Assembly: GCF_011682145.1 (NCBI RefSeq)
Contig: NZ_WHJH01000016.1
Coordinates: 62,001-126,000, forward strand
Source: Massilia mucilaginosa
GTDB taxonomy: Bacteria > Pseudomonadota > Gammaproteobacteria > Burkholderiales > Burkholderiaceae_D
Reading direction: 5' to 3'
Length of the DNA: 64,000 bases
This document shows positions 19,563-27,380 of the stretch, in pieces (the stretch's first letter is position 1; every line of letters starts with the position of its first letter). The notes below the pieces were generated by a model. That model was given only the letters and a program-made list of their open reading frames with translations, was not told the DNA's origin and searched no databases. The translations under genes were made by a program, and so were the position numbers.

Positions 19563-20363
19563 ATGACACGCGCAGCTTCGTCCCGGCACTTCCTGGCGCT
19601 TGCGCTTGCATTGTTGACAACAAGCGGCATCGCCGCAGCCCAGGGTGCCGCACCGGCGCCCGGCGGCGCTCCCTTGTCCGCGCCTGCCGCCGTGCCCACC
19701 GCCGTGCCCGGGCAACCGGCAGCGAAGGTGCTCGCGCCGATCTCCAAACCATCGCCAGCCGTCGCCGCCGCGCCCGCAGCGCTTGCCGGCAAGCCCATGT
19801 GGAAAGACTTGTCGCCACCCCAGCAAATCGCACTCGACCCGCTCAAGGGCGAGTGGGACCGGATGGAATCGGTGCGCAAGCAAAAATGGCTCGATATCGC
19901 CAACCGCTATTCGTCCATGAAGCCCGATGAGCAAGTGCGCATGCAGGAGCGCATGCGCGCCTGGACCCGGCTCACGCCCGACGAACGGCGCGTGGCGCGC
20001 GAGAACTACACGCTGAGCAAGAAGATCGACAAGAGCCAGAAATCGGCCGAATGGGAGAAATACCAGCAGTTGCCCGAAGAAGAAAAGAAAAAACTGGCAC
20101 TTGACGCTGCCGCCGTCAAAAAACAGGTGACCAACCTGCCGCCGGCAACCCAGACCAAGCCGCTCGCGCCAAGCAAGCCGCCGCCGGCTGGCTGTCCGCC
20201 CGGCACGATCCGCAACGCCCCGGCTGCCGTGCCGCGCTGCATCGTCAGCCCGTCGGCAGGCGCGCCGCTGGCTGTGCCGGCGATGCCACCGGCTGTTACC
20301 GCTCCACCTACCACAGCGCCGGCCGCCCCTGCGCCGGCCACGCCAGTTTCCAATGCAAAATAG
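19563..20363 (+). CDS. DUF3106 family secreted protein
   Basis: A 266-residue protein with a signal peptide (about residues 8-25, ending GIAAA-QG). A Pro/Ala-rich stretch is followed by the DUF3106 core at about residues 80-160: LSPPQQIALDPLKGEWDRM, KKWL-like helix, DEQVRMQERMRAWTRLTPDE and RRVARENY. The core is helical and repeats a W-x-x-L/M pattern. The Pro-rich C-terminus is low complexity. It starts 2 bases after the DUF3619 stop and overlaps the RDD gene by 11 bases. Periplasmic; role unknown. Confidence 0.85.
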   Translation: MTRAASSRHFLALALALLTTSGIAAAQGAAPAPGGAPLSAPAAVPTAVPGQPAAKVLAPISKPSPAVAAAPAALAGKPMWKDLSPPQQIALDPLKGEWDRMESVRKQKWLDIANRYSSMKPDEQVRMQERMRAWTRLTPDERRVARENYTLSKKIDKSQKSAEWEKYQQLPEEEKKKLALDAAAVKKQVTNLPPATQTKPLAPSKPPPAGCPPGTIRNAPAAVPRCIVSPSAGAPLAVPAMPPAVTAPPTTAPAAPAPATPVSNAK

Positions 20364-20892
20364 TAAGACCCCGGTTGCCACACCCACCCTGAAGCGCCGT
20401 CTGATCTGCCTGGTGTACGAGCTGTTCCTGCTGACCGCCGTGGTCATGTTCGGTCTGCTCATTTTCCTGCTGATCACCCAGAAAATGAACCAGGGCATCA
20501 TTGAGCATGGCCGCACGGTGGTGCTGTTTCTCGTTCCGGGCATCTATTTCATTTATTCCTGGACCGGCAGCGGCCATACGCTGGCGATGAAAACCTGGCG
20601 CATCAAGCTGGTCAAGGTCGGCTATGCGACGGTGCCGTTCAAGGCCGCCGCCGTGCGCTACCTGCTGGGCTGGGGCTGGGTGCTGCCGGCCCTGGTGATC
20701 TGCTGGCGTTTTCACCTGACCAGCAAGACCCAGGTGGCGAGCGCGCTGGCGATCAATATCGTGGCGTGGGGCATGACCGTGTTTCTCGACAAGGACCGCC
20801 AGTTCCTGCACGACAGGCTGGCCGGCACCCGCCTCATTTCGCTGCCCAAGCCGGTCAAGGCCGACAAGGCGGCCAAGCCGGCCCAGGCTTGA
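20353..20892 (+). CDS. RDD family membrane protein
   Basis: A 179-residue integral membrane protein. It has the RDD-family start LKRRLICLVYELFLLTAVVM, a second helix with LVPGIYFIYSW, and the conserved cytoplasmic segment HTLAMKTWRIKLV, with DRQFLHDRLAGTRLI near the end. About four hydrophobic segments are visible. Some RDD proteins act as ion exchangers, but most are uncharacterised. Its start lies inside the end of the DUF3106 gene, so translation is coupled. Confidence 0.9.
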   Translation: MQNSKTPVATPTLKRRLICLVYELFLLTAVVMFGLLIFLLITQKMNQGIIEHGRTVVLFLVPGIYFIYSWTGSGHTLAMKTWRIKLVKVGYATVPFKAAAVRYLLGWGWVLPALVICWRFHLTSKTQVASALAINIVAWGMTVFLDKDRQFLHDRLAGTRLISLPKPVKADKAAKPAQA

Positions 20893-20904
20893 GCACGGAG
20901 CGGC

Positions 20905-21195
20905 ATGAGCGAGGCCTTGTGTCCCCTGTGCGGCCGGCCCCTCGGCACGCGCAATGTCGACCGCCATCACCTGATCCCCAAGACCTACAAGGGGCGCGAG
21001 CAGTTCGATATTCACAAGATCTGCCACCAGAAAATCCATTCCACCTTCACCGAACATGAATTGTTCAAATCCTTCCATACCTGGGAGGCATTGCAGCAGC
21101 ATGAGGATATTCGGGCGTTTATCGACTGGATCGCCAAAAAAGACCCCGCGTATTTCTCGCGTAATGTGCGCTCGAATAACAAAAAGAAGCGCTGA
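20905..21195 (+). CDS. Small HNH-type nuclease-like protein
   Basis: A 96-residue protein with a CPLCGRPLG zinc knuckle near the N-terminus. NVDRHHLIPKTYKG supplies the HH of an HNH (beta-beta-alpha metal) finger, and HKICHQKIHSTF provides the closing Cys and His. The remainder is a helical tail rich in Lys. GGAG lies 8 bases before ATG 20905. It closes the sigma-factor operon 12 bases after the RDD gene. Nuclease activity is inferred from the motif; the biological target is unknown. Confidence 0.85.
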   Translation: MSEALCPLCGRPLGTRNVDRHHLIPKTYKGREQFDIHKICHQKIHSTFTEHELFKSFHTWEALQQHEDIRAFIDWIAKKDPAYFSRNVRSNNKKKR

Positions 21196-21310
21196 ACATA
21201 ATCCGCTTGGATCTTCATTGTCAATCGGTTAATATCATTCCCGAGAAGGCTTAGGTTGGGCTTCCTTCTATCATAAGACCAGTCTGATCGATTTCCTTCT
21301 CACCTTTCAA

Positions 21311-21346
21311 AAACGGATCAAGGCTTGCGCCTGCATCCGTTTTTTT
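21311..21346 (+). terminator. Rho-independent terminator after the sigma-factor operon
   Basis: AAACGGAT (21311-21318) pairs with ATCCGTTT (21335-21342), with a GC-rich loop able to fold further, and a T-run follows. It lies about 115 bases past the HNH gene stop and just upstream of the broken RING-type gene. Confidence 0.8.
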
Positions 21347-21361
21347 GTGATGGGACCCACC

Positions 21362-22377
21362 ATGTCTGTCGATTTTCAAGAAACCCGGGCGCTGCTGCTG
21401 CGCCGCCAGGCAACCTTGTTCGTATCGGAAGGCGCCGACCAGCAGCCCGACGATTGCATGCAGCTGTTCGATATCGATCTGGCCAAGCTTGGCTACGCTG
21501 ACGCAGCGCCTGCGCGCGCGCCTGCAAACCCTGGACTTGCCCGTGCTCAATGCCACCCGCGAGCATATCTGGAGGACACTGGCAGCGCAGCTCGGCGGCA
21601 ATCGCCAGCACACGCCGCTGTTCCGGCGCTTCCCCAAGATGGTGCCGCACAGCACCGCGGCACTGTGGATCGACCGGGTCCTGACCCACTTCATGCAAGC
21701 GCCCGACCAGCCCTGCCTGCATTGCGGCCAGCGCGGCACCACGCATGTGCTCAAGCCGTGCCTGCACGTCGTGTGCGACGCCTGCTTCGACGGGGCCAAT
21801 TACAGCGCCTGCCCGATCTGCCACCGTCACGCCGACCGCGATTCGCCGTTCTTCCTGCCCAGCCCCGCACTGACCCAAGGCGCGGCGCCGGCGCCGCTCA
21901 AACTGCTCGAACGGGGTGTTCCTGCCGATGGTGTTCGGCCTGGAGGGCAACCGGCTGCACTGGCTCGACCTGTACACGTCTGGCGAATTCGAGTTCAATA
22001 ACGTGGCAACGTCGAACGCTGCCATTACCTCGGTGTGCCCGGCGATGATCGCCTATTTTGCCAGCGGCATCCGCATGTCGATGTACCACCTGGCCCTGCT
22101 GCATGGCGCGGCGCGGGCACAGCGCGTGATAGTGCGCGATGAGGCAGGAAGCCTGCGCGCGCTGTCGCGCCATGCCGGGGAAGATAACGCCAGTTTCCTG
22201 GGGCGCCTGCGCAGATTCGGGCCGGAAGATGTCGATACGGCGCCAGCGCCGGGCGAGGCGCCGCTGTTCGCCGCGCTGCTCGACGCCGACATGGCGCTGC
22301 CCGACAACAGTGTCGCCTGCGCGCTCAGGCCCGGGGTGACGACGCCGAACATCGCCGCCAGCGACCTGATTTCCTGA
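21362..22377 (+). pseudogene. Broken RING-domain gene (MXAN_6230/SCO0854-like) fused to an unrecognised C-terminal part
   Basis: Three segments in different frames belong together. The first begins MSVDFQETRALLLRRQATLF and ends near 21500. The second (21489-21910) has VLNATREHIWRTLAAQLGG, PLFRRFPKMVP and a RING-like zinc motif: CLHCGQRG, then HVLKPCLHVVCDACFDG and YSACPICHRH. The third starts at VFLPMVFGLEGNRLHWLDLY (21916) and runs to the TGA at 22377. The first two are linked by a one-base shift. At the third junction a larger part appears missing. RING proteins of this type are found beside TerD-family genes in other bacteria. The last segment might be expressed alone from GTG 21916, but its ribosome site is weak. 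Confidence 0.5.
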
Positions 22378-22430
22378 TGCGTGCCGGGCCTCGGGAGCGC
22401 TCGTAATCGCGCCGGTAGCGCCACTGCCGG

Positions 22431-23408
22431 CTACACGTTATCGGGGTCGTCGATTCGTTTCCAGTCGACGCCATCGAACACCAGCAGCCAACGCTCCGCG
22501 ACAACAAGTAGTTGTCCATCTGCGGAATCGAGCGCGACGCACGAAAAACTCCCCTGTTTCGTGTCAACCGCGTGCAGGCCATCGGCCTCGAGCCGATACA
22601 GCCCCTTGAGGCCACCGACGTAGACCATCCCGTTGAAGGAGGTAAGCGCGTAAAAATCGTCGTTCACGCCGGTCTGCAACGCCTGGAATCCCTTGTCATT
22701 GCCGCGCAGCAGAACGCCTGGCTCGCCGGCCGCGTAAGTCCAGCCATCAGCGGCACAGTGAACGCAATGTAGATTTGCATTGGTCGGCGATTCGACCTCA
22801 ATCCACGTCGCGCCATCGAATCGGAAAATCAGGCCCGCTCGCCCCACACAGTAAATCTCCTGTTCCGACAAACCATCGATTGCCTTCATATTGCGTTGGG
22901 TATTCCTGGCGGCGGCCAGGGCTTGCTTGATCGGCAATCCCTGCTTCATGTAGTCGCCAAGATCGAGCGCTTTCAATCCTTGATCGAGAATTGCCCATTT
23001 CCCCGAGCTGCGGCGGAAGACCTTGCCGCCATAGCCGCACACATACAATGCAGTGCCGATCTGTTTCACGTCCGTTAATGACGCAATGCCATGCCCATCT
23101 TCCGCTCCCGGCAGCACCTCATCGTCGGTGGCCTTGGCGCCTGGCCAATACAGGCCGACGATACCGCTTCCTTCTTCGAGCGCGATCGAGGCCCTTCTTG
23201 CTTCAGCCGGCGTGGGGCGCATGACGCACACCGAACTGACTTGCCAATCGCGCTTCTGGTAGATCCACTTTCCCTGCACGTACCACTCTATGATGCCGAG
23301 ATCGTATTCATCGATGGGCTGCGAATCCAATCTGCAGGAAAACAGGTAGGTATCTTTTTCGACAACGCAGCCATCCAAAAAGGTGACCGAAGTTTTTGTA
23401 CTAGCCAT
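22431..23408 (-). CDS. Beta-propeller-like protein, candidate immunity factor
   Basis: A 325-residue soluble protein without signal peptide. From about residue 110 it shows five or so repeating blade-like units of the pattern aromatic/VYVxGxxGxxxR..W: ALYVCGYGGKVFRRSSGKW, EIYCVGRAGLIFRFDGATW, WTYAAGEPGVLLRG, MVYVGGLKGLYRLEADG and LLVVAERWLLVFDGVDWKRI. This resembles a beta-propeller. ATG 23408 follows GAGGAAAATAA. It is the last gene of the type VI accessory cassette, 17 bases after the putative nuclease toxin, the usual place for an immunity gene. The immunity role is an inference from position only. Confidence 0.7.
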   Translation of the reverse strand: MASTKTSVTFLDGCVVEKDTYLFSCRLDSQPIDEYDLGIIEWYVQGKWIYQKRDWQVSSVCVMRPTPAEARRASIALEEGSGIVGLYWPGAKATDDEVLPGAEDGHGIASLTDVKQIGTALYVCGYGGKVFRRSSGKWAILDQGLKALDLGDYMKQGLPIKQALAAARNTQRNMKAIDGLSEQEIYCVGRAGLIFRFDGATWIEVESPTNANLHCVHCAADGWTYAAGEPGVLLRGNDKGFQALQTGVNDDFYALTSFNGMVYVGGLKGLYRLEADGLHAVDTKQGSFSCVALDSADGQLLVVAERWLLVFDGVDWKRIDDPDNV

Positions 23409-23425
23409 TTATTTTCCTCGCGTTA

Positions 23426-24214
23426 TCATAAAATCCCAAGCGATTTCTTACGCAAAATTTCTCCAAATTTTTCCATCGTCAGTCCGCTTTGTCCGCGCGG
23501 ATCTGCCCGTAACAGCGTATCTTCGTCGAGATCCAATGCTTCGTGACGCTCGCGCAATGTATCCTTGATTTTTTTCTGGTCGCAGCCGGTGACAGCCGAG
23601 ACCGAATCGGCGCCTATTTCCTCCAACTGATCCAGGGTCGCGGTCCATTTGGGATCGGCAGCTTCACCCACCAATTTCTCCGCCGCGTCATGCAGCAAGT
23701 GCACCTCGGTGTGCTCTTTCGTTGTGAGGCAGATGCACTGCCCCTTTTGCTCATCCATCTTCCCCGCATAGTAATAGCCGCCACCGCGCCATGGCAAATA
23801 TTCATCGAGCATCGTATCGATCAGCGCACTGATCGATATTTTGCCGGTTTTGGCACCGCGCGTCCCCGGCGAGCGCCAGCTTCGATCAGGCACGATGTGA
23901 TGCGAGCGCCCATCCGGACACTCCTTTTTCGCATCGCTGTAAGGATAGATCTTACATTTATCCTTCTCATCGTCATCCTTGTTGTCCTTGTACCGGTTGG
24001 TCAGGGCATTCGCGATCGTCAGCATCATCAAGGCCAGCAGCCTTGGATCGATGATGAAAGGCTCCGGAAAAGGCGCAGGCCGCGCCGGCGGAAACTCGTC
24101 GACGGGAATCCCCCCGGGCGGCACCGGGACCGGCCAGCCCTTCGGCACCCTTCCGACAATGACTGACGACCCGGCGGCCTGTTGGGCAGTCAAGCCCCTT
24201 GCTACGATGCCCAT
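23426..24214 (-). CDS. Putative HNH/HHH-type nuclease toxin of a type VI cassette
   Basis: A 262-residue protein with a Pro-rich N-terminal part (residues 24-52) and a hydrophobic segment (59-71). The C-terminal domain has Cys99, then GRSHHIVPDRSWR (His105-His106), and later QCICLTTKEHTEVHLLHD (Cys160, Cys162, His168, His172, His175). The HH and spaced His/Cys layout is that of the histidine-rich endonuclease toxins (SHH/LHH/HNH group) found in polymorphic toxins. ATG 24214 has AGGA upstream. It sits 7 bases after a DUF4150 PAAR-like gene and before the propeller gene, an effector position. Toxicity and DNase activity are inferred. Confidence 0.65.
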   Translation of the reverse strand: MGIVARGLTAQQAAGSSVIVGRVPKGWPVPVPPGGIPVDEFPPARPAPFPEPFIIDPRLLALMMLTIANALTNRYKDNKDDDEKDKCKIYPYSDAKKECPDGRSHHIVPDRSWRSPGTRGAKTGKISISALIDTMLDEYLPWRGGGYYYAGKMDEQKGQCICLTTKEHTEVHLLHDAAEKLVGEAADPKWTATLDQLEEIGADSVSAVTGCDQKKIKDTLRERHEALDLDEDTLLRADPRGQSGLTMEKFGEILRKKSLGIL

Positions 24215-24221
24215 CGCGGTC

Positions 24222-24620
24222 CTAGCTCTTGTGATTGTGGGTCATGAGATCGAGATGGCGCGGCACGTTATAGCCTTCCACAAACACATTGGGAGACCAC
24301 GACGTGAAGTACGCCTTGCCCTTGATGACATCGGTCTTCACGCCCTTCTTGAACGCCTCCGTCGCAGGTTCATTGCCGGTGCTGGTCCCGATGCGGCTCT
24401 TGTCGCGCAGCGCAACCGGTTCATCGTACATGAAGACGCTGGTCGAGCCGTTCTCCAGGTCCTTGATTTTTGCCGTGTTCGGGTAAGGGACCGGGATCCC
24501 GATTTTTTCCGGCTTGGGCGGGCTTCCGCACACGTCGGGAAATGCCGCCGCACTCATGCCCGCACCGGACGCCTGACCGGCAATCGACATTCCGTTTGCG
24601 TAAATCTTAAAGGCCGCCAT
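24222..24620 (-). CDS. DUF4150 PAAR-like protein
   Basis: A roughly 132-residue protein of the DUF4150 family, a PAAR-like fold that caps the VgrG spike in type VI secretion. Diagnostic parts are the N-terminal FKIYANGMS, PPKPEKIGIPVPYPNTAKI, the STSVFMYDEPVALRDKSRI strand set, STGNEPATE, and the C-terminal GYNVPRHLDLMTHNHKS. ATG 24620 is chosen because DUF4150 proteins begin about four residues before YANG; ATG 24629 is an alternative. It immediately precedes the putative nuclease, so it probably delivers that protein as its cargo. Confidence 0.85.
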   Translation of the reverse strand: MAAFKIYANGMSIAGQASGAGMSAAAFPDVCGSPPKPEKIGIPVPYPNTAKIKDLENGSTSVFMYDEPVALRDKSRIGTSTGNEPATEAFKKGVKTDVIKGKAYFTSWSPNVFVEGYNVPRHLDLMTHNHKS

Positions 24621-24645
24621 AGCGCTCATCTTTCAATAGGTTAAG

Positions 24646-25734
24646 TTATGCCTGGTACTGCCCAAATCCGAGCAGGGCAGCGGCGCGGTCGCCCTCATCG
24701 CTTGCCGCCAGGCACAGCATGGTCAGGGAGGGGGCATACGCTTTGTGAGCGCTGGCATAAGCCCAGGCAATCGTCAGCAATCCGGCCGCCGCCCCCGTTT
24801 CGCCAAGACTATCGGCCAGCATCCACAAAGCGCTGGCCGACACATCGGTCCTGGCGGTCGCCATCGCAAATTCCTTGGCGTAAAAATCCTCGCTCGATTG
24901 CGCACTGATGCGCAGGCCGATGCCGGATGCTTGCTGCGGCATCCCGGCGAGGGCCGCCCTGATCGCGGTAGACAGGGCACTGGCCTTGTTGGGCGCTGCG
25001 CCGCCCCGGATGGCCAGTTCGCGGGCGACGCCCAGCCCGGTGCAAAACAAGGTGCTTGCCGGCGCGCTTTGCGGGCCGTCCCGGTCGGGCCGCACATTGC
25101 TGAAACGGGGTGCGAGCCGGGCTATGCTGTGGGGGGCGCCGACCAGTAGCGCGCAGGCGGCCTCACCAGGAATGAAGCCTTGCGGATTGGTCGAGGTGAG
25201 AATCCGGTCCGCTGACAGCATAGCGCGCAAGGTCGCCGGGCTGAGATAGGAGTCGACAGCGGCAATCAGGACCAGGGGATGGGAATGGATCAGCGCAAAG
25301 CTGTCGTTCAGCGCCATCATCGCGCTGGCCTGACCGTAGGCGTAGATCGCCGATTGCGGGGCAAACGCCGTTGTCAGCGCCGCTTCGATCCCCTCCTTCA
25401 GACGCGATTCGAGCTGCGCCAACCGGCCCGGACGGCTCACCTCGGCTACGCATAGCAGCAAGGGCAAGGTGCGCAAGTCCAGTCCGGGCACATCGGCCAG
25501 GCATTCACGGATGGCTTGCGCAAGCATCGCGACCAGCTTGCCGGTCGACGCAAGCCGGTCCTCCTCGCCTCCCAGCACCAGCGCGCCCGCAGCGACCGGC
25601 ACCCCACGGGTATCGATGAAGAGCGTCTCGTCAAAGTTATTGAGCCGGGTACGCAGCGCCGCAAATGTTGACGGGGCATTCTTCCCGACGGACGTGACGG
25701 CGCCCGTTCGCAAAATGGCGACAGGCAAGGTCAT
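24646..25734 (-). CDS. Ketosynthase-like (thiolase-fold) type VI accessory protein
   Basis: A 362-residue protein with the thiolase / 3-oxoacyl-ACP synthase fold. It starts TLPVAILRTGAVTSVGKNAP and contains GQASAMMALNDSFALIHSHP and FIPGEAACALLVG. Where active ketosynthases have the catalytic Cys (xACSSS), this protein shows YGQASAM with no Cys. The C-terminal catalytic His motifs are also not evident. The protein is therefore probably not an enzyme. Such proteins recur between DUF2169 and DUF4150 genes in type VI accessory clusters and may act as adaptors. Its start overlaps the DUF2169 stop (ATGA). Confidence 0.75.
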   Translation of the reverse strand: MTLPVAILRTGAVTSVGKNAPSTFAALRTRLNNFDETLFIDTRGVPVAAGALVLGGEEDRLASTGKLVAMLAQAIRECLADVPGLDLRTLPLLLCVAEVSRPGRLAQLESRLKEGIEAALTTAFAPQSAIYAYGQASAMMALNDSFALIHSHPLVLIAAVDSYLSPATLRAMLSADRILTSTNPQGFIPGEAACALLVGAPHSIARLAPRFSNVRPDRDGPQSAPASTLFCTGLGVARELAIRGGAAPNKASALSTAIRAALAGMPQQASGIGLRISAQSSEDFYAKEFAMATARTDVSASALWMLADSLGETGAAAGLLTIAWAYASAHKAYAPSLTMLCLAASDEGDRAAALLGFGQYQA

Positions 25735-26846
25735 GGCGATTCGCCAGGCAAGGCGCCACCGCGCTGGGAAGGCAATTCGCCCAGCAGCATCTCAAGGGGA
25801 ATCTTGACGACATGACCCTTGGGCCGCTCGCCAATCTCGATCGCCTTGTAGCGCATGATATCGTTGTGCAAGTCTTTCACCACCCGCCACACGACGGTAA
25901 AACGTTGATTGTCCGGCTCGAGCACCAGCGTGTCGGCACGCGCGGCAACGCGCTCAGGCACGCCCTGCTGGGGAATCATGTTGATATGCATGGCAAGGTC
26001 TGGCAAATGAAACGTGAGCCGGCCGGAAGGTGTCAGGGCCGGATGGGTGAGATTGGCAAGGATGACCAGTTCGCCGCCGACAAGCGCGTCCAATTGCTGG
26101 TCTTCCGGCGCGCTCTGGAAATAGCGGGGGTCGAAATCCTTGGGCAGGAAGGGAAAGTCGTTCTCTTGCCATTGGGTATCGTAGGTGCCCGCAAAACCTA
26201 CCCGCTGCGCCCAGTTCCGCCCCAGCGGTCCAAAACTCATCGGCAGATACGACCCCGACGGGCTGGACACCGGTTGCATCGGCGATTCGGTCTGGGCAAC
26301 GGCCTGCCCATCGGCAAAGCTGGTGTGCGGCTTATAGCCGCAGCCAATGGGATTGAGCGCATAGGCCAGGCCCTTTTTCCGCTGCGGACCGGTTTCGGTG
26401 CCGCCGTATGCAATATCGTAACTGATGGCCTGCCTGGTAAATGGCTCGGCCTTGCTGATGCCGACGACCGCCCCCAGCAAGTGGGCGCGCCACTGCCGCT
26501 TGCCATGCACATTGAAGGCCTTGGTCATCGTGCCGACCCGCAGACCCACCGGAACCACGCTGGCTGGAATTCCTTTGGGAGCATAGGCGCTCCCCAACAG
26601 CAAGACATCGACCTTCGGCTTTTCCAGGCAATAATCGCATTCGTATTCCGGCGCGCTCACGCCGGGCTCGCCCGTTGCGGTATCGGCCAAGCTGATCGCC
26701 ACCTGCTCCTTCATCAATTCGACCGCTTCAGCGCCATACGGAAGGCGGTAGGTCGCCTTGATCACGACGATCAGGCATTCGCTGCCGTCCGTATTGTGGC
26801 TGGTGGTGTAGCCGGCCACCATGGCCGTGTGATTTATCAAGTTCAT
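25731..26846 (-). CDS. DUF2169 domain protein (type VI effector-loading factor)
   Basis: A roughly 371-residue protein starting MNLINHTAMVAGYTTSHN, the hallmark of DUF2169, with CLIVVIKATYRLPYGAEAV close by. Other segments are ISYDIAYGGTETG and the late VVWRVVKDLHNDIMRYKAIE. In described type VI systems DUF2169 proteins help load PAAR-type effectors on VgrG. ATG 26846 fits the family start; ATG 26870, which directly follows the upstream stop (TGAATG), is an alternative giving 8 more residues. It is coupled to the ketosynthase-like gene downstream by a 4-base overlap. Confidence 0.85.
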   Translation of the reverse strand: MNLINHTAMVAGYTTSHNTDGSECLIVVIKATYRLPYGAEAVELMKEQVAISLADTATGEPGVSAPEYECDYCLEKPKVDVLLLGSAYAPKGIPASVVPVGLRVGTMTKAFNVHGKRQWRAHLLGAVVGISKAEPFTRQAISYDIAYGGTETGPQRKKGLAYALNPIGCGYKPHTSFADGQAVAQTESPMQPVSSPSGSYLPMSFGPLGRNWAQRVGFAGTYDTQWQENDFPFLPKDFDPRYFQSAPEDQQLDALVGGELVILANLTHPALTPSGRLTFHLPDLAMHINMIPQQGVPERVAARADTLVLEPDNQRFTVVWRVVKDLHNDIMRYKAIEIGERPKGHVVKIPLEMLLGELPSQRGGALPGESP

Positions 26847-26870
26847 CGCTGCGCTTATCCGTTCCGGCAT

Positions 26871-27380
26871 TCAGTTCAAAGAAACAGAACTTCCCTTGAT
26901 CCGGTTTTGCCCGGCCGCACGCGAGAGCACGTGCTTCCCCCGGATCTCGACATTGCCATCGGCGTCGAGCGTGATGGACGCAGCGCCGCAGCGTAAGGTA
27001 ATGCGGCGTTTTGCCGTCAGTACGATCTCTTCGTCATCGATGCTGGCCGTGATGGCGCCGTGCTCAATTACCGGCACAGGCTGCGCGCTGGCCGGCCACA
27101 GTGGCGCTGGCGCCGCCTGGCCGCGCAGCAGCCCCATCACCAGCGGCAAGCGCCGGTTGCCGCCGTCAAACTGGACCGCGACACGCATGCCGATATGCTG
27201 TTCGTCCAGATCGACCAGGGTCGATGCCGACAGCGCCGGCCCGTCCCCGATGGCGATGAGTGGCGTTCCCCCGTCACCGACGCCCGCCAGCGTAGCGATG
27301 ACGACCCCATACTCCTTATCGGGACTGCCCAGGTTTTCCTTGGCACCCGCCGATGCTGTAGGAGGATTAGCGACGTTCAT
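26871..27380 (-). CDS. DUF6484-like protein (type VI accessory)
   Basis: A 169-residue protein. The first half is beta-rich with VVIATLAGVGDGGTPLIAIG and LDEQHIGMRVAVQFDGGNRR. The second half has a VgrG-like needle pattern, EIVLTAKRRITLRCGAASIT followed by LDADGNVEIRGKHVLSRA, similar to the repeats at VgrG tips. This matches my memory of DUF6484 proteins next to DUF2169. ATG 27380 follows AAGGAAATAATC. It overlaps the TIGR02270 gene by 14 bases, so it is co-translated. Confidence 0.75.
   Translation of the reverse strand: MNVANPPTASAGAKENLGSPDKEYGVVIATLAGVGDGGTPLIAIGDGPALSASTLVDLDEQHIGMRVAVQFDGGNRRLPLVMGLLRGQAAPAPLWPASAQPVPVIEHGAITASIDDEEIVLTAKRRITLRCGAASITLDADGNVEIRGKHVLSRAAGQNRIKGSSVSLN

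Noticed and set aside
20905-21195. Homing endonuclease or restriction enzyme
   Set aside because: The HNH protein is only 96 residues, sits in a conserved sigma-factor operon, and has no methyltransferase or intron next to it.
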